Positions 1 through 11,615 are shown, numbered from the stretch's first letter. The stretch: DNA of 64,000 nucleotides from Rodentibacter genomosp. 2 (GCA_001999425.1 MLHP01000007.1:22180-86179), one strand, 5' to 3'. Program-made: numbers and translations. Notes: generated by a model not told the origin, from the sequence alone.

Positions 1-68
1 AGTTAAGGATAAGCAATGAAAGCTTTCAACGAGGTAAAATTTGGATTCAAGGAGGCGGAATTTTTAGA

Positions 69-98
69 AACGCCCCTATGGTACTGGGGAGGGGCGTT
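69..98 (-). terminator. Probable terminator of the PTS gene
   Basis: A perfect 9-bp stem (AACGCCCCT / AGGGGCGTT) with a 12-nt loop lies just past the stop of the minus-strand PTS gene. The T-run that follows on the minus strand is weak (TTTCTAAAAAT), so termination efficiency is uncertain. Confidence 0.5.
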
Positions 99-113
99 AA
101 TTAAAAGCGTTGG

Positions 114-1580
114 TTAATAGAGCTGGCGTTTAATTGCGTCAGCAACTAATTCCGCTTCTGGGCCTAAGATAACTTGTAAACCATCATTACCAATTTTTAC
201 TGTACCTTTTGAACCTAATGATTTGAGTTGTTCTTCATTAATATTATTGTGATCGATCAATGTTAGTCGTAAGCGGGTAATACAAGCATCAATATTCTTG
301 AGGTTATTTTTTCCACCCAACGCATCAATAAATTTAATTGCTCTTTCTTCGCGAGAAGAGGTTGTTGCTGCTAGGGGAGCTTCAAGAGATTCTTCTTGTT
401 CCTCACGACCAATTGTTTTAAGGTTAAACGCTTTGATTGCCACACGGAAAATGACATAGTAAATCACAAAGAAAACAATGCCTTGTAAGATTAACATATA
501 CCAATCTACGGCAAGTGGATTGCGTGAGGAAAGTACCATATCAACTAAACCGGCACTGAAACCAAAACCGGCGATCCAATGCATACTTGCGGCAATAAAT
601 ACCGAAATCCCTGTTAAAAATGCATGGATAACATAAAGAATTGGCGCCACGAACATAAATGAAAATTCAAGTGGTTCGGTAATTCCTGTAAAGAAAGAAG
701 CAAATGCACCGGCAAGCATAATAGAGGCTACTTTTACTTTTTGACTCGGTTTTGCACTGTGATAAATAGCGAATGCCGCACCGGGTAAGCCAAACATCAT
801 AACGGGGAAGAAACCTGCTTGATACATTCCCGTGACCCCTACAGTTGCGGTGCCTTCAGCAAGAGATTTCGCCCCGCCAAGGAAGTTCGGAATATCGTTA
901 ATGCCAGCTACATCAAACCAAAAAACAGAATTTAATGCGTGGTGTAAGCCCACCGAAATCAGTAAGCGGTTAAAGAAGCCGTAAATTCCTGCACCTACTG
1001 CACCTAAATCTTTAATTGACTCACCAAAAGAGACAAGCGCATTAAAAATATGCGGCCAAACATAGAGGAGAACAAAAGAAATGGCGATCATGACAAAAGC
1101 GACCACAATAGGTACGAGACGTTTTCCACTAAAGAAGGAAAGCGCTTTTGGTAATTCTACTTGATAGAACCGATTATAAAGTTCTGCCGAAATCACGCCT
1201 ATTAAAATCCCAATGAATTGGTTATTGATTTTATTAAATGCTGCCGGAACTTGATCCGGTGAAATATGTTGTAGCTGTGCAACCCCGGCTGGAGAAAGAA
1301 GGGTAGTGACCACGTAGAACCCGACCAGACCGGAAAGTGCGGCCGAACCGTGTTTATCTCTTGATAAACCGAAAGCAACCCCCACGGCGAATAATAAGCC
1401 CATATTATCAATAATTGCCGCTCCGGATTTGATTAATAATGCCGCTAATTGGCTGTTGGCTCCCCATCCGTCAGGATCGATCCAATAACCGATTCCCATT
1501 AATAATGCCGCTGCCGGTAATGCTGCTACGGGGACCATTAAGGCTTGACCAATTTTTTGTGCGTAACTGAGAATACTCAT
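114..1580 (-). CDS. PTS transporter IICB, glucose/N-acetylglucosamine family
   Basis: This 488-residue inner-membrane sugar permease takes up and phosphorylates its substrate using phosphate from the general PTS proteins. An EIIC domain with many hydrophobic segments fills about residues 1-390 and carries the family motifs GLHHALN and GITEPLEF. A C-terminal EIIB domain carries the phosphocysteine in NIDACITRLR (Cys433). No IIA domain is attached, so it must borrow one, probably the glucose IIA (Crr). The start has a good ribosome-binding site (AAGGAG). Sequence resembles both NagE and PtsG. Its place directly after nanM suggests an amino sugar (GlcNAc or ManNAc) as substrate, but that is inference from neighbours; glucose cannot be excluded. 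Confidence 0.85.
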   Translation of the reverse strand: MSILSYAQKIGQALMVPVAALPAAALLMGIGYWIDPDGWGANSQLAALLIKSGAAIIDNMGLLFAVGVAFGLSRDKHGSAALSGLVGFYVVTTLLSPAGVAQLQHISPDQVPAAFNKINNQFIGILIGVISAELYNRFYQVELPKALSFFSGKRLVPIVVAFVMIAISFVLLYVWPHIFNALVSFGESIKDLGAVGAGIYGFFNRLLISVGLHHALNSVFWFDVAGINDIPNFLGGAKSLAEGTATVGVTGMYQAGFFPVMMFGLPGAAFAIYHSAKPSQKVKVASIMLAGAFASFFTGITEPLEFSFMFVAPILYVIHAFLTGISVFIAASMHWIAGFGFSAGLVDMVLSSRNPLAVDWYMLILQGIVFFVIYYVIFRVAIKAFNLKTIGREEQEESLEAPLAATTSSREERAIKFIDALGGKNNLKNIDACITRLRLTLIDHNNINEEQLKSLGSKGTVKIGNDGLQVILGPEAELVADAIKRQLY

Positions 1581-1606
1581 AAATACTCCTTAGGTTTCAC
1601 TAAAAT

Positions 1607-1635
1607 GCTTGTGAACAAATAGAGTGTTCACAAGC
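1607..1635 (-). terminator. Inverted repeat between nanM and the PTS gene
   Basis: Perfect 11-bp arms (GCTTGTGAACA / TGTTCACAAGC) flank a 7-nt loop in the 78-bp gap between nanM and the PTS gene. On the minus strand it is followed by ATTTTAG, a poor T-run. It may be a partial terminator, an mRNA-stabilising hairpin or an operator for the PTS gene; the sequence alone does not decide. Confidence 0.5.
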
Positions 1636-1658
1636 AGTGCTTTTTGTTTTATTGACAA

Positions 1659-2786
1659 TTATTCTATCGTCAATTTTTTACCATCGTAGCTTAATGTCTT
1701 CACGGAGGTTAAGGCTTTTCCGCCATCGGTTTCACCACCAATTAATAGCATTTTATTATCATAAGAAACGGATAATCCATAGCCGATATTCATTGGTAAC
1801 TCGCCAATAATACGCCATTTTCCATTATTTAACGTATAAATTTCCTTGTGCCATGCTTTGGTTAAACCTTTGTGAGCGTGTAGCATACCTTCTTTAAATT
1901 GTTTAACGGAGCCGGGGAAGTTTGCCCCTCCGGTCACTAAATAATGACCATGGCTATAACCCGCCATAGCGCCGGCTAAACCGTCTTGGCTTTTACCTTT
2001 TGGAGCAGGCAAATCCGGTAAGTTTTTCCATTGAACTCCTTTGGTGGTAAATTTACCTTGATGGGTTTCTGCGGTACGAAGTCCGGGTTTTATTTCCCCA
2101 TTCACGACTATTAAATTATTGCCTTGAATGGTAAATGCCGCGCCCGCAAGACCGGAGAAAGGTACTCGACCTTCATTACGCCATTTATTCGTAGAAGGTT
2201 CATAACTTAATAATTCCGTAGTAAAGAAGTAATCTTCCGGACGTTGGTTGAAATAGGCAGCCGTTATTTCATCCTTTTTCATTTTATCTTCACCGGCAGC
2301 CACTGTATCTTGAAAGAAACCGTTAAAGATAGACAGATTGGATCCGCCTATAATATAAACTTTATCACCCTGTGATGCACCGGATGAGCCTACTAAACTG
2401 CGTGGAGAACGAGTTGGCAATTTCGTCCAAGTATTATCTGTCGGATTATATTGATAGGCATCATTGATAAGTTGCAGCTCGCCTTTTTCATTTTTTTGCA
2501 AGCCACCAAATACATAAAGTTTTCCATCTACGGCAGCTGCAACGGGTTGATTACGTTCGCCCCCCGGGAAAGCGGCAATCTCTTCCCATTGTGCAGTCGG
2601 CTCTTTTAAATTGAGGGAGTAGAATTTGTTTCCGCCGGAACCTAATCCTACATATACGGTATCGCCGATTAACGCACCTGCACCGCTTTTAATACCTACG
2701 GGAAGATCAGGATAGGCTTGAATGTTTGCGGAAAATGCTAGGGTAGTGAAAAGTGTGGTGCATAATGCTGTTTTTGTTAATGTCAT
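1659..2786 (-). CDS. nanM: N-acetylneuraminate epimerase NanM
   Basis: This periplasmic mutarotase speeds conversion of alpha-Neu5Ac released by sialidases into the beta-anomer used by the transporter. The protein has 375 residues from the chosen start, with a signal peptide (hydrophobic core ending near NIQA) and repeated kelch-type blades (for example [28 protein letters not shown]) that form a beta-propeller. A start four codons upstream is possible. However, the AGG of that upstream ATGAGG serves as ribosome-binding site for the internal ATG, and no such site precedes the first ATG. It lies downstream of siaP and siaT on the same strand, as expected for a sialic acid uptake operon. Confidence 0.9.
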   Translation of the reverse strand: MTLTKTALCTTLFTTLAFSANIQAYPDLPVGIKSGAGALIGDTVYVGLGSGGNKFYSLNLKEPTAQWEEIAAFPGGERNQPVAAAVDGKLYVFGGLQKNEKGELQLINDAYQYNPTDNTWTKLPTRSPRSLVGSSGASQGDKVYIIGGSNLSIFNGFFQDTVAAGEDKMKKDEITAAYFNQRPEDYFFTTELLSYEPSTNKWRNEGRVPFSGLAGAAFTIQGNNLIVVNGEIKPGLRTAETHQGKFTTKGVQWKNLPDLPAPKGKSQDGLAGAMAGYSHGHYLVTGGANFPGSVKQFKEGMLHAHKGLTKAWHKEIYTLNNGKWRIIGELPMNIGYGLSVSYDNKMLLIGGETDGGKALTSVKTLSYDGKKLTIE

Positions 2787-2853
2787 AATAAACCTCATTT
2801 GAGTAATGTTATGGTTTGCTATTCATAAAACGGCATTGAATAGAGTGTTATTT

Positions 2854-2893
2854 AAAGTGCGGTCAAAAATGTGATGATTTTTAACCGCACTTT
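2854..2893 (-). terminator. Uptake-signal hairpin between siaT and nanM
   Basis: Two oppositely oriented uptake signals (AAGTGCGGT at 2855, ACCGCACTT at 2884) form a 17-bp stem with one mismatch and a 6-nt loop (GTGATG). It sits between siaT and nanM in a co-directional operon, so it may lower expression of nanM relative to the transporter. Confidence 0.6.
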
Positions 2894-2895
2894 GG

Positions 2896-4746
2896 CTATG
2901 GAATCAAGAGATTCGGTATAAAGGTAATGATTTGTGGGAAGACAGTAATTAAAACCAACATAGCAAAAATTGGAATTAAGAACGGCAGTACACCTTTTGT
3001 TACAGTGGATACCGACATATTGCCAACACGTGCTACGACAAAGAGAGCCATTCCCATTGGCGGCGTTAAAATTCCGATCATCATATTCAGTGTCGTCATC
3101 ACACCGAAAAAGACAAGATCGATATTAAACTGCATGGCAATTGGAATCAGCATCGGCAGAACTAAGAATTGTAGTGCCAGAGCGTCAATAAACATACCGA
3201 GGAAGAGCAACAAAGCGTTGATCATCACGAGTACCATTAATGGTGAATCTGCAACGGCAACAAAGACATCGGCAATACGCATTGCTACTTGTTCACGGGC
3301 GATCATATCTCCGAAGAAGGTAACTGTCATAATCATTAATGCGACGACACCGGTAATCGCCATGGCTTCCACACAGCTATTAAAGAGCATTTTTAAGGTG
3401 AGTTCTTTATAGACAAACTTACCAATAATGACGGAGTAAGCCGCTGCAACTACGGCAGATTCTGTCGGGCTGAATAGACCGGAGAAGATACCTCCAATAA
3501 TCAATATTGGTGTTAAAATTGCCCAGAAAGCACGCTTGAATGAATCGCATAGTTCTGCACGAGTGGCTTTTGGCGTTCTTGGGTAGCCGCGTTTTTTAGA
3601 AACGTAATAGTTCATTGCCATGAGAGCGATAGTTACTAATACACCGGGTACAAAGCCTGCAATAAAGAGCTTAGCAATAGATTCGTTAGCAATAACACCA
3701 TAAATGATCATTGCAATACTTGGTGGTACTAAAGGTCCGATAATGCAAGAGGCTGCGGTAATTCCACCACAAATGTCATCATCATACCCTGCATCGCGCA
3801 TTGCTTTAATTTCTAATTGTCCTAAACCGCCTGCATCAGCAAGGGCTGAGCCAGACATTCCTGAAAATAGTAAACTTGCACCAATATTTACATGCCCCAT
3901 TCCGCCGGTGTAGTGGCCGAGTAAGGCTTTTGCAAAGTTGAAGATACGTTCCGTGATTCCGCCCGTATTCATCAAAATACCGGTTAAGATGTAGAACGGT
4001 ACGGCAAGTAATGGGAAACTATTCAGGCTATATATCAATTTGTCCGATGCCGCATTCACTACATTCCACCGAGTCATTGTGAAATAGAGAAGGGTAGCAA
4101 TGAAAAGTGACCAACCCACGGGCACGCCTAAGAACATAATGACAAGCCATACAAGCAAGGCGACATAAACAGCACTAGAACCCAGTTTTATGTAGTTTGT
4201 AATACGTAAAACTTTAAACCAGTCCGGCGCAAAAAATAAAATAGCCAATAAAATAACCGCACTTACAATAAAGAAAGTGGCTGGTAAATAGCTTTTATCT
4301 TCCTTGAAATTTTGTGCTTGAGCTTGAAAAAAGCGAATCATCATTAAGGTAGCAACAACGGGTAAAGCGGCAAAAATCCACTTTTCCGAAATACCGCCCA
4401 ACGCATCAATCGGGAAAGATGCATTAGTAAAAGTTCGAATACCGAAATGGATAAAAAAGAAGATACAGGCAAAAATAATGAGTTGTACAAAAGTATTTGA
4501 TAGCTTTCTCACTTTAGCCGGCATTAAATTGGTTAAGAAATCAATGTAAACATGATCTTGTTTTCTGATAGCAACGCTAATACCGAGCATACCTACATAC
4601 ACAAAAAGTAGTTTAGCAAGTTCTTCACTCCAAATTAGGGGAGATTGAAATACCTGTCTGGAAAGAATTTGCGCGATAAGAATGCAGAAAATGACGAGAA
4701 ATAGAGCGCCGCCAATCCATTCCTCTAATTTATTAAAAATTTTCAT
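2896..4746 (-). CDS. siaT: Sialic acid TRAP transporter, fused SiaQM membrane subunit
   Basis: This is the inner-membrane component of a tripartite ATP-independent periplasmic (TRAP) transporter for Neu5Ac. It receives substrate from SiaP and is driven by a sodium gradient in the characterised H. influenzae system. The 616 residues match the known fused form. An N-terminal DctQ-like small subunit covers about residues 1-150, an extra linking helix follows (160-180), and a DctM-like large subunit makes up the rest. The large subunit has the typical small-residue-rich stretches ([20 protein letters not shown]). A hairpin separates it from siaP upstream, and nanM follows. Confidence 0.95.
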   Translation of the reverse strand: MKIFNKLEEWIGGALFLVIFCILIAQILSRQVFQSPLIWSEELAKLLFVYVGMLGISVAIRKQDHVYIDFLTNLMPAKVRKLSNTFVQLIIFACIFFFIHFGIRTFTNASFPIDALGGISEKWIFAALPVVATLMMIRFFQAQAQNFKEDKSYLPATFFIVSAVILLAILFFAPDWFKVLRITNYIKLGSSAVYVALLVWLVIMFLGVPVGWSLFIATLLYFTMTRWNVVNAASDKLIYSLNSFPLLAVPFYILTGILMNTGGITERIFNFAKALLGHYTGGMGHVNIGASLLFSGMSGSALADAGGLGQLEIKAMRDAGYDDDICGGITAASCIIGPLVPPSIAMIIYGVIANESIAKLFIAGFVPGVLVTIALMAMNYYVSKKRGYPRTPKATRAELCDSFKRAFWAILTPILIIGGIFSGLFSPTESAVVAAAYSVIIGKFVYKELTLKMLFNSCVEAMAITGVVALMIMTVTFFGDMIAREQVAMRIADVFVAVADSPLMVLVMINALLLFLGMFIDALALQFLVLPMLIPIAMQFNIDLVFFGVMTTLNMMIGILTPPMGMALFVVARVGNMSVSTVTKGVLPFLIPIFAMLVLITVFPQIITFIPNLLIP

Positions 4747-4781
4747 GCTTTACTCCATGCACGAAGACGAAAAGGACAAAA

Positions 4782-4809
4782 TTGAATGCACCGGAGTAGG
4801 TGCATTCAA
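4782..4809 (-). terminator. Intercistronic stem-loop between siaP and siaT
   Basis: A perfect 11-bp stem (TTGAATGCACC / GGTGCATTCAA) with a 6-nt loop starts 7 nt after the siaP stop. On the minus strand it is followed by TTTTG, a short T-run. This fits a partial terminator or a 3'-end stabiliser that keeps siaP mRNA more abundant than siaT mRNA, as expected when a binding protein must outnumber its membrane partner. Confidence 0.65.
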
Positions 4810-4815
4810 GGTTAA

Positions 4816-6018
<1,203 letters not shown>

Positions 6019-6085
6019 GAGAAAAAGTAGCGGAAATTGAGATTTTAATGATCTCGGTTTATCCAAAGATGAAATGAGGGTTTTT

Positions 6086-6772
6086 ATGTCTAGACTTACA
6101 CACGAACAGATTTTTCAGCGTATTCAAAATGGTTTAATCGCCTCTTGTCAGCCGGTGGATGATGGTCCGATGGATAAACCGGAAATTGTGGCGGCAATGG
6201 CTCAAGCTTCAGTAGTAGGCGGCGCTGCCGGTCTTCGTATTGAAGGCGTGGAAAATTTAAAAGCAACCCGTCCAACGGTAAATGTTCCGATTATCGGCAT
6301 CGTAAAGCGTGATCTACCCGATAGTCCGGTTCGTATTACCCCGTTTCTGAATGACGTTGAAGATCTTGCAAATGCAGGGGCAGATATTATTGCAGTGGAC
6401 GGTACTCATCGCCCTCGTCCGGTTGATTTGGAAAGTGCGGTTAAAAAAATCCATGAATTGGGTTGTCTTGCGATGGCTGATTGTTCCAATTTGGAAGAAG
6501 GATTACACTGCCAAACATTAGGATTTGATATTGTTGGTAGTACTATGTCGGGTTATACCGGCGGAGCTGTGCCGGAAGAACCGGATTATCAATTAGTGAA
6601 AGATTTAAAAGCCGCTGGTTGTCGGGTGATGGCGGAAGGGCGTTACAATTCTCCTGAATTGGCTAAAACTGCAATAGAAATCGGGGCAGATTTTGTGACG
6701 GTTGGTTCCGCATTGACTCGTCTCGAACATATTGTCGGTTGGTTTGCCGAAGCTGTGAAATCGGCAAAATAA
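6086..6772 (+). CDS. nanE: N-acetylmannosamine-6-phosphate 2-epimerase
   Basis: This cytoplasmic enzyme converts ManNAc-6-P to GlcNAc-6-P, the third step of sialic acid breakdown. It is a TIM-barrel protein of 228 residues with family stretches [29 protein letters not shown] and VTVGSALTR. The start was set at 6086 because GAGGG precedes it at good spacing and family members begin with a similar M-S-x-L-x-H-E; an upstream ATG at 6074 has no ribosome-binding site of its own. It is first in the plus-strand operon nanE-nanK-siaR-nanA, 18 bp before nanK. Confidence 0.93.
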   Translation: MSRLTHEQIFQRIQNGLIASCQPVDDGPMDKPEIVAAMAQASVVGGAAGLRIEGVENLKATRPTVNVPIIGIVKRDLPDSPVRITPFLNDVEDLANAGADIIAVDGTHRPRPVDLESAVKKIHELGCLAMADCSNLEEGLHCQTLGFDIVGSTMSGYTGGAVPEEPDYQLVKDLKAAGCRVMAEGRYNSPELAKTAIEIGADFVTVGSALTRLEHIVGWFAEAVKSAK

Positions 6773-6790
6773 GATAGGAAGGAATTCACG

Positions 6791-7693
6791 ATGCGTTGTT
6801 TAGCTTTAGATATTGGTGGAACTAAAATTGCCGCTGCAATTGTTGAAAGGGGCGAAGTTGCTCAACGCCAACAAATTTCTACCCCTCAAAATAATGCGGC
6901 AGAAGCATTACATCAAAGTATCGCCCTATTATTAACAGAGTATGTAGAACAATTTGATTATGTTGCGGTTGCTTCTACCGGCATTATAAATCAGGGAATT
7001 TTGACCGCACTTAATCCTAAAAATTTAGGGGGATTAGCGGAATTTCCGCTTAAAGCAAGCATTGCCCGGCACACGGATAAACCGATTGGGTTACTAAATG
7101 ACGTACAAGCTGCTGCCTATGCGGAATACCAATTACAGGGGCGGGATAAATTAGCCAATTTTGCTTTTATTACTGTTTCAACCGGGGTTGGCGGCGGATT
7201 AATTGTCAATCATCAATTACTCACTGAACCAAACGGCATCTCAGGACATATCGGTCATACATTGGCTGATCCTAACGGTCCCTTATGCGGCTGTGGACGG
7301 CGTGGTTGTGTGGAGGCTATCGCAGCCGGACGAGCCATTGAAGCAGTATCTTCCACTTGGAATGATCCTTGCTCGCCGAAAGAAGTCTTTGAACGCTTTA
7401 GAAAAAATGATGAAAAAGCGACCGCACTTGTAGCACGTTCAGCCCTTGCTATTGCTAATTTAGTCGCTGATTTGAAAATTTCGATGGATATGCAAAAAAT
7501 TGCCATTGGTGGAAGTGTTGGATTGGCTGAAGGTTATTTACCTTTGATACAACAGTTTTTGAATGAAATGCCGGAAGTTTATCATTGTGATCTTATTCCG
7601 GCTCAATTTGGGCAAGACGCCGGTTTAGTAGGGGCTGCCTATTGGGTAAAAGATTTCTTATTCGCACCGTTGCAAGGAGGAGGCTATGACTAA
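6791..7693 (+). CDS. nanK: N-acetylmannosamine kinase (ROK family)
   Basis: This enzyme phosphorylates ManNAc to ManNAc-6-P with ATP, between the lyase and the epimerase. The 300-residue protein starts with the ROK phosphate-binding motif DIGGTKIAAA and carries the zinc-binding signature CGCGRRGCVE with its upstream histidine in GHIGHTLADP. Its 3' end overlaps the start of siaR by 8 bp, so the two are probably translationally coupled. Two uptake signals lie inside the gene (7004, 7421). Confidence 0.93.
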   Translation: MRCLALDIGGTKIAAAIVERGEVAQRQQISTPQNNAAEALHQSIALLLTEYVEQFDYVAVASTGIINQGILTALNPKNLGGLAEFPLKASIARHTDKPIGLLNDVQAAAYAEYQLQGRDKLANFAFITVSTGVGGGLIVNHQLLTEPNGISGHIGHTLADPNGPLCGCGRRGCVEAIAAGRAIEAVSSTWNDPCSPKEVFERFRKNDEKATALVARSALAIANLVADLKISMDMQKIAIGGSVGLAEGYLPLIQQFLNEMPEVYHCDLIPAQFGQDAGLVGAAYWVKDFLFAPLQGGGYD

Positions 7694-8552
7694 AAATGGG
7701 AATATTTTAAATACCATAAGTTCGCTTTATCAAAGCCTGACGAAAACCGAGAAAAAGATTGCCGATACCGTTTTAACCTCTCCGGATCTTGTTGTGGGGT
7801 ATCCGCTTTCCGAAATTGCCGAGAGTTTAGGCGTAGGAGAAGCTACTTTCGTCCGTTTTTGTCGCTCGGTGGGCTTTAAAGGTTTTAGTGATTTTAAATT
7901 GGAGCTTTCCATTGAATTGGCAACAAAAGACAATCATTCCCACCCATTGTTAGAAAACGATATTGAACCTACCGATAGCTCACGCCATATTGCACAAAAA
8001 TTACAAACCTCTATTACTAGCGTAATAGATGAAACTATTAATTTACTTGATTTTAATCAGTTAGAAGAAACCGTTAATGCGATACGTCGTGCGAATCGTG
8101 TTTTTTTATTTGGTGTGGGTTCATCGGGGATAACGGCGGAAGAGGCAAAAAATAAATTAATGCGTATAGGGTTTCAAGTAGATGCAACCGGAAATAACCA
8201 TTTTATGTATATGCAGGCGGCATTACTCAAACCGCGGGATGTTGCTATTGGGATAAGTCATTCAGGGTATTCGCAAGAAACCGCACATACGTTAAAAATT
8301 GCCAAGCAAAATGGGGCAACGACAGTAGCAATCACTCATAGCCTGCGTTCGCCGGTTACAAGCTCTGCGGATTTTGTCTTAGTAAACGGTAATAAACAGG
8401 GTAAATTGCAGGGCGATTCCATTGGAACCAAAATCGCCCAGCTTTTTGTATTAGATTTGATTTACGCTTTATTAGTGCAAAGTGAGCAAGATAAAGCGAT
8501 AGAGATAAAGCAAAAAACGCTCGATGTGATTCTCGAGCAACGTATAAAATAG
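7686..8552 (+). CDS. siaR: RpiR-family sialic acid regulator
   Basis: This DNA-binding regulator is predicted to control both arms of the nan locus. The 288 residues have an N-terminal RpiR helix-turn-helix (LSEIAESLGVGEATFVRFCR) and a C-terminal SIS sugar-phosphate-binding domain (FGVGSSGITAEEAKNKL, ISHSGYSQET). In H. influenzae the orthologue SiaR represses the nan genes and uses GlcN-6-P as co-activator with CRP; that is family knowledge, not visible here. It overlaps nanK by 8 bp and lies 9 bp before nanA. Confidence 0.9.
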   Translation: MTKNGNILNTISSLYQSLTKTEKKIADTVLTSPDLVVGYPLSEIAESLGVGEATFVRFCRSVGFKGFSDFKLELSIELATKDNHSHPLLENDIEPTDSSRHIAQKLQTSITSVIDETINLLDFNQLEETVNAIRRANRVFLFGVGSSGITAEEAKNKLMRIGFQVDATGNNHFMYMQAALLKPRDVAIGISHSGYSQETAHTLKIAKQNGATTVAITHSLRSPVTSSADFVLVNGNKQGKLQGDSIGTKIAQLFVLDLIYALLVQSEQDKAIEIKQKTLDVILEQRIK

Positions 8553-8561
8553 GAGAAAAGT

Positions 8562-9440
8562 ATGCGTGATTTAAAGGGTATTTTCAGTGCGTTATTAGTG
8601 TCATTCAACGAAGATGGGTCAATCAATGAAAAAGGATTGCGCCAAATTATTCGTTATAACATTGATAGAATGAAGGTGGACGGTTTATATGTCGGTGGTT
8701 CTACCGGTGAAAACTTTATGCTTTCTACCGCAGAGAAAAAAGAAATTTTCCGTATTGCAAAAGATGAAGTAAAAGATCAAGTAGCGCTTATCGCCCAAGT
8801 AGGTAGCGTCAATTTGCAGGAAGCCGTTGAATTAGGTCAATATGCAACTGAATTAGGCTATGACTGTTTATCGGCAGTTACTCCTTTCTACTATAAATTC
8901 AGTTTTCCTGAAATCAAACATTATTACGATACCATCATTGAGAAAACCGGCAACAATATGATTGTCTATTCCATTCCGTTTTTAACCGGTGTTAACATGG
9001 GAGTAGAGCAATTCGGCGAACTCTATAAAAATCCAAAAGTGCTTGGTGTGAAATTTACTGCAGGTGATTTCTATCTCTTAGAACGTTTGAAAAAGGCGTA
9101 TCCAAATCACCTCATTTGGGCTGGGTTCGATGAAATGATGTTACCGGCAGCCTCTTTAGGGGTGGACGGTGCGATTGGTTCGACATTCAATGTGAATGGT
9201 GTGCGAGCTCGACAAATCTTCGAATTAACCAAAGCGGGTAAACTTCAAGAAGCCCTAGCTGTTCAGCATGTAACTAACGATTTGATTGAAGGTATTTTAG
9301 CCAACGGTTTATATTTAACCATCAAAGAATTGCTTAAGTTAGAAGGGGTAGAAGCGGGGTATTGTCGTGAACCGATGACGGCAAAAGCCACACCGGAACA
9401 GCTTGCAAAAGCAAAAGAATTAAAACAGAAATATTTATAA
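8562..9440 (+). CDS. nanA: N-acetylneuraminate lyase
   Basis: This is the first committed enzyme of sialic acid catabolism, splitting Neu5Ac into ManNAc and pyruvate through a Schiff base. It is a TIM barrel of the DHDPS/NAL family with 292 residues. The motif GGSTGENF binds the keto-acid carboxylate, the active-site tyrosine lies in IVYSIPF, and the Schiff-base lysine in LGVKFTAGD. It is the last gene of the tight nanE-nanK-siaR-nanA group. A 136-bp gap with two uptake signals separates it from nagB. Confidence 0.96.
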   Translation: MRDLKGIFSALLVSFNEDGSINEKGLRQIIRYNIDRMKVDGLYVGGSTGENFMLSTAEKKEIFRIAKDEVKDQVALIAQVGSVNLQEAVELGQYATELGYDCLSAVTPFYYKFSFPEIKHYYDTIIEKTGNNMIVYSIPFLTGVNMGVEQFGELYKNPKVLGVKFTAGDFYLLERLKKAYPNHLIWAGFDEMMLPAASLGVDGAIGSTFNVNGVRARQIFELTKAGKLQEALAVQHVTNDLIEGILANGLYLTIKELLKLEGVEAGYCREPMTAKATPEQLAKAKELKQKYL

Positions 9441-9576
9441 ATTCAGAAAATTTGACCGCACTTGTTGAGTAAACCTTTCTTTTTATTTATAGAAAGGGGG
9501 AGGAACTAGACATTCATACTAAGTTTTCCGTGAGATATGATGGGATAAGTGCGGTTAAATTAAAGGAAGTTTTATT
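9441..9576 (+). other. Spacer before nagB with paired uptake signals
   Basis: Uptake signals in opposite orientation flank this gap (9455-9463 and 9547-9555), 83 bp apart. Between them is a 7-bp hairpin CCTTTCT / AGAAAGG (9474-9480, 9491-9497) with no T-run after it. I cannot tell whether nagB has its own promoter here or is read from nanA. Confidence 0.4.
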
Positions 9577-10380
9577 ATGCGTCTTATCCCTTTACAAACA
9601 AATGATCAGGTGAGCCGTTGGGCTGCTCGTCATATTGCGGATCGAATTAACCATTTCAAACCGACGGCAGAACGCCCATTTATACTTGGTTTACCTACCG
9701 GTAGTACACCGCTTAAAACCTATCAGGAATTGATTAAACTTTATCAATCCGGTGAAGTGAGTTTCAAGCATGTTGTTACCTTTAATATGGATGAATACGT
9801 GGATTTACCGCAAGATCATCCTGAAAGTTATCATAGCTTTATGTATAAAAACTTCTTTAATCATATAGATATTCAACCGCAAAATATTAATATTTTGAAT
9901 GGTAATACGGAAGATCATGATGAAGAATGTCGCCGTTATGAAGAGAAAATTAAATCTTACGGAAAAATTAATTTATTTATGGGTGGAGTAGGAAATGACG
10001 GGCATATTGCCTTTAATGAACCGGCATCATCCTTAAGTTCCCGTACCCGTATAAAGACATTGACACAAGATACCTTAATTGCTAATTCCCGTTTCTTTGA
10101 TCATGATGTGAATAAAGTGCCGAAATATGCCCTAACTATTGGGGTTGCCACTTTATTAGACGCGGAAGAAGTGATGATTCTTGCTACCGGACATCAAAAA
10201 GCCCTTGCCGTACAAGCCGCAGTGGAGGGGGGCGTTAACCATCTATGGACAGTGACAGCATTGCAGTTGCATCGCCATTTTATTTTGGTGTGTGATGAGC
10301 CGGCACAGCAAGAATTAAAAGTAAAAACGGTAAAATATTTCAATGAGTTAGAAAAACGTGCTATCCATAGCGTGTTATAA
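9577..10380 (+). CDS. nagB: Glucosamine-6-phosphate deaminase
   Basis: This enzyme converts glucosamine-6-P to fructose-6-P and ammonia, linking amino-sugar breakdown to glycolysis. The 267 residues carry the family signature GLPTGSTPL, the proton-transfer aspartate in FNMDEYVDL, and the catalytic Asp-His-Glu set in [11 protein letters not shown]. Its length equals that of the E. coli enzyme. It lies downstream of nanA and 56 bp upstream of nagA, an inversion of the catalytic order that is usual in Haemophilus. Confidence 0.96.
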   Translation: MRLIPLQTNDQVSRWAARHIADRINHFKPTAERPFILGLPTGSTPLKTYQELIKLYQSGEVSFKHVVTFNMDEYVDLPQDHPESYHSFMYKNFFNHIDIQPQNINILNGNTEDHDEECRRYEEKIKSYGKINLFMGGVGNDGHIAFNEPASSLSSRTRIKTLTQDTLIANSRFFDHDVNKVPKYALTIGVATLLDAEEVMILATGHQKALAVQAAVEGGVNHLWTVTALQLHRHFILVCDEPAQQELKVKTVKYFNELEKRAIHSVL

Positions 10381-10436
10381 CTTTATAATACCGTATAAAA
10401 GTGCGGTCATTTTTTATTATTTTTTAGGAAGATAAA

Positions 10437-11591
10437 ATGAGATATGCATTAATTAATGCTGTAATTTATACAAAATACAATGTGCTACGCGATTTTGTGG
10501 TGGTGATTAACGGGGACATTATTGAAGCCGTTATTCCACAAAATGAACTTGAGGCAGGCATTAAAACTATTGATTTACAAGGTAATAATTTAACTGCCGG
10601 TTTTATTGATCTCCAACTCAATGGCTGTGGCGGAGTAATGTTTAACGATCAAACCACGGTGGAAACCTTGGAAATTATGCAAGCCACCAATTTAAAATCA
10701 GGCTGTACCAGTTTCTTACCAACCTTTATTACCGCACCGGACGAAGGCATTAGAAGTGCGGTTAAAATTATGCGGGAATATTTAACTAAGCATAAAAACC
10801 AAGCACTCGGTTTACACATTGAAGGACCTTACATTAGTGTGGAGAAAAAAGGCGTACACCGTCCTGAATATATCCGTGAAATCTCGCCTGAAATGAAAGA
10901 TTTTCTGTGTGAGAACGGCGATGTGATTACTAAGATCACGATTGCCGCAGAAAATCCAACCTCACAATATATTCCCGATTTCGTAAAAAGCGGTATTGTT
11001 GTTTCCATTGGGCATTCTAATGCGACTTATGAAACCGCTAAAGCGGCATTCCGTAAAGGCGCAACCTTTGCAACACATCTACATAATGCCATGTCGCCAA
11101 TCAGCTCCGGTCGGGCTATGGGGGTTGTCGGTGCGGTGTTGGATTCCGATATTTACACCGCTATTATTATAGATGGCGTGCATGTTGACTATGGTAACGT
11201 CAGAATCGACAAGAAGATTAAAGGTGATAAATTGTGCATTGTGACCGATTCTATTGCGGCAGCGGGTGCAGGACCTGAATTAGAAAGTTTCACCTTTGAA
11301 GGCAAAACCATTTATGTAAAAGAAGGCCGTTGTTATGATGCTAACGGTACTATTGCGGGAGCTTCGATCACGATGATGGAATCCATCAGAAATGCGGTGG
11401 AATATGTAGAAATTCCTCTTGCAGAAGCGATTCGTATGAGTAACCTCTATCCGGCACGAGCTATTGGCGTGGATGATCGTTTAGGTTCGGTAGAAAAAGG
11501 TAAAGTGGCAAATCTTGCCGTGTTTACATCAAATTATGAGGTGATTGGCACGGTGGTGAATGGGGAATGGAAACCTAATTTGTCATCATAA
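10437..11591 (+). CDS. nagA: N-acetylglucosamine-6-phosphate deacetylase
   Basis: This enzyme removes acetate from GlcNAc-6-P to give GlcN-6-P for NagB. The 384 residues form an amidohydrolase barrel with metal and catalytic residues in GLHIEGPYI, GHSNATY, THLHNAMSP and the essential aspartate of VTDSIAAAG. An uptake signal lies just upstream (10399) and another inside the gene (10754). A strong terminator follows, closing the nan/nag block. Confidence 0.96.
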   Translation: MRYALINAVIYTKYNVLRDFVVVINGDIIEAVIPQNELEAGIKTIDLQGNNLTAGFIDLQLNGCGGVMFNDQTTVETLEIMQATNLKSGCTSFLPTFITAPDEGIRSAVKIMREYLTKHKNQALGLHIEGPYISVEKKGVHRPEYIREISPEMKDFLCENGDVITKITIAAENPTSQYIPDFVKSGIVVSIGHSNATYETAKAAFRKGATFATHLHNAMSPISSGRAMGVVGAVLDSDIYTAIIIDGVHVDYGNVRIDKKIKGDKLCIVTDSIAAAGAGPELESFTFEGKTIYVKEGRCYDANGTIAGASITMMESIRNAVEYVEIPLAEAIRMSNLYPARAIGVDDRLGSVEKGKVANLAVFTSNYEVIGTVVNGEWKPNLSS

Positions 11592-11615
11592 AAAATAGAT
11601 TGAATAAAAAATAAG

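Noticed and set aside
16..117. A 33-codon frame with AAGGA before its ATG, at the left edge
   Set aside because: It runs through the probable terminator hairpin and overlaps the end of the PTS gene; no recognisable product.
1659..2798. Longer start for nanM at 2798 and the parallel longer start of nanE at 6074
   Set aside because: In both cases the upstream ATG is followed by AGG that forms the ribosome-binding site of the second ATG, and family starts match the second.
2927..3412. Plus-strand frame of 161 codons inside siaT
   Set aside because: It is the antisense shadow of a conserved transporter gene and has the composition of an antisense frame.
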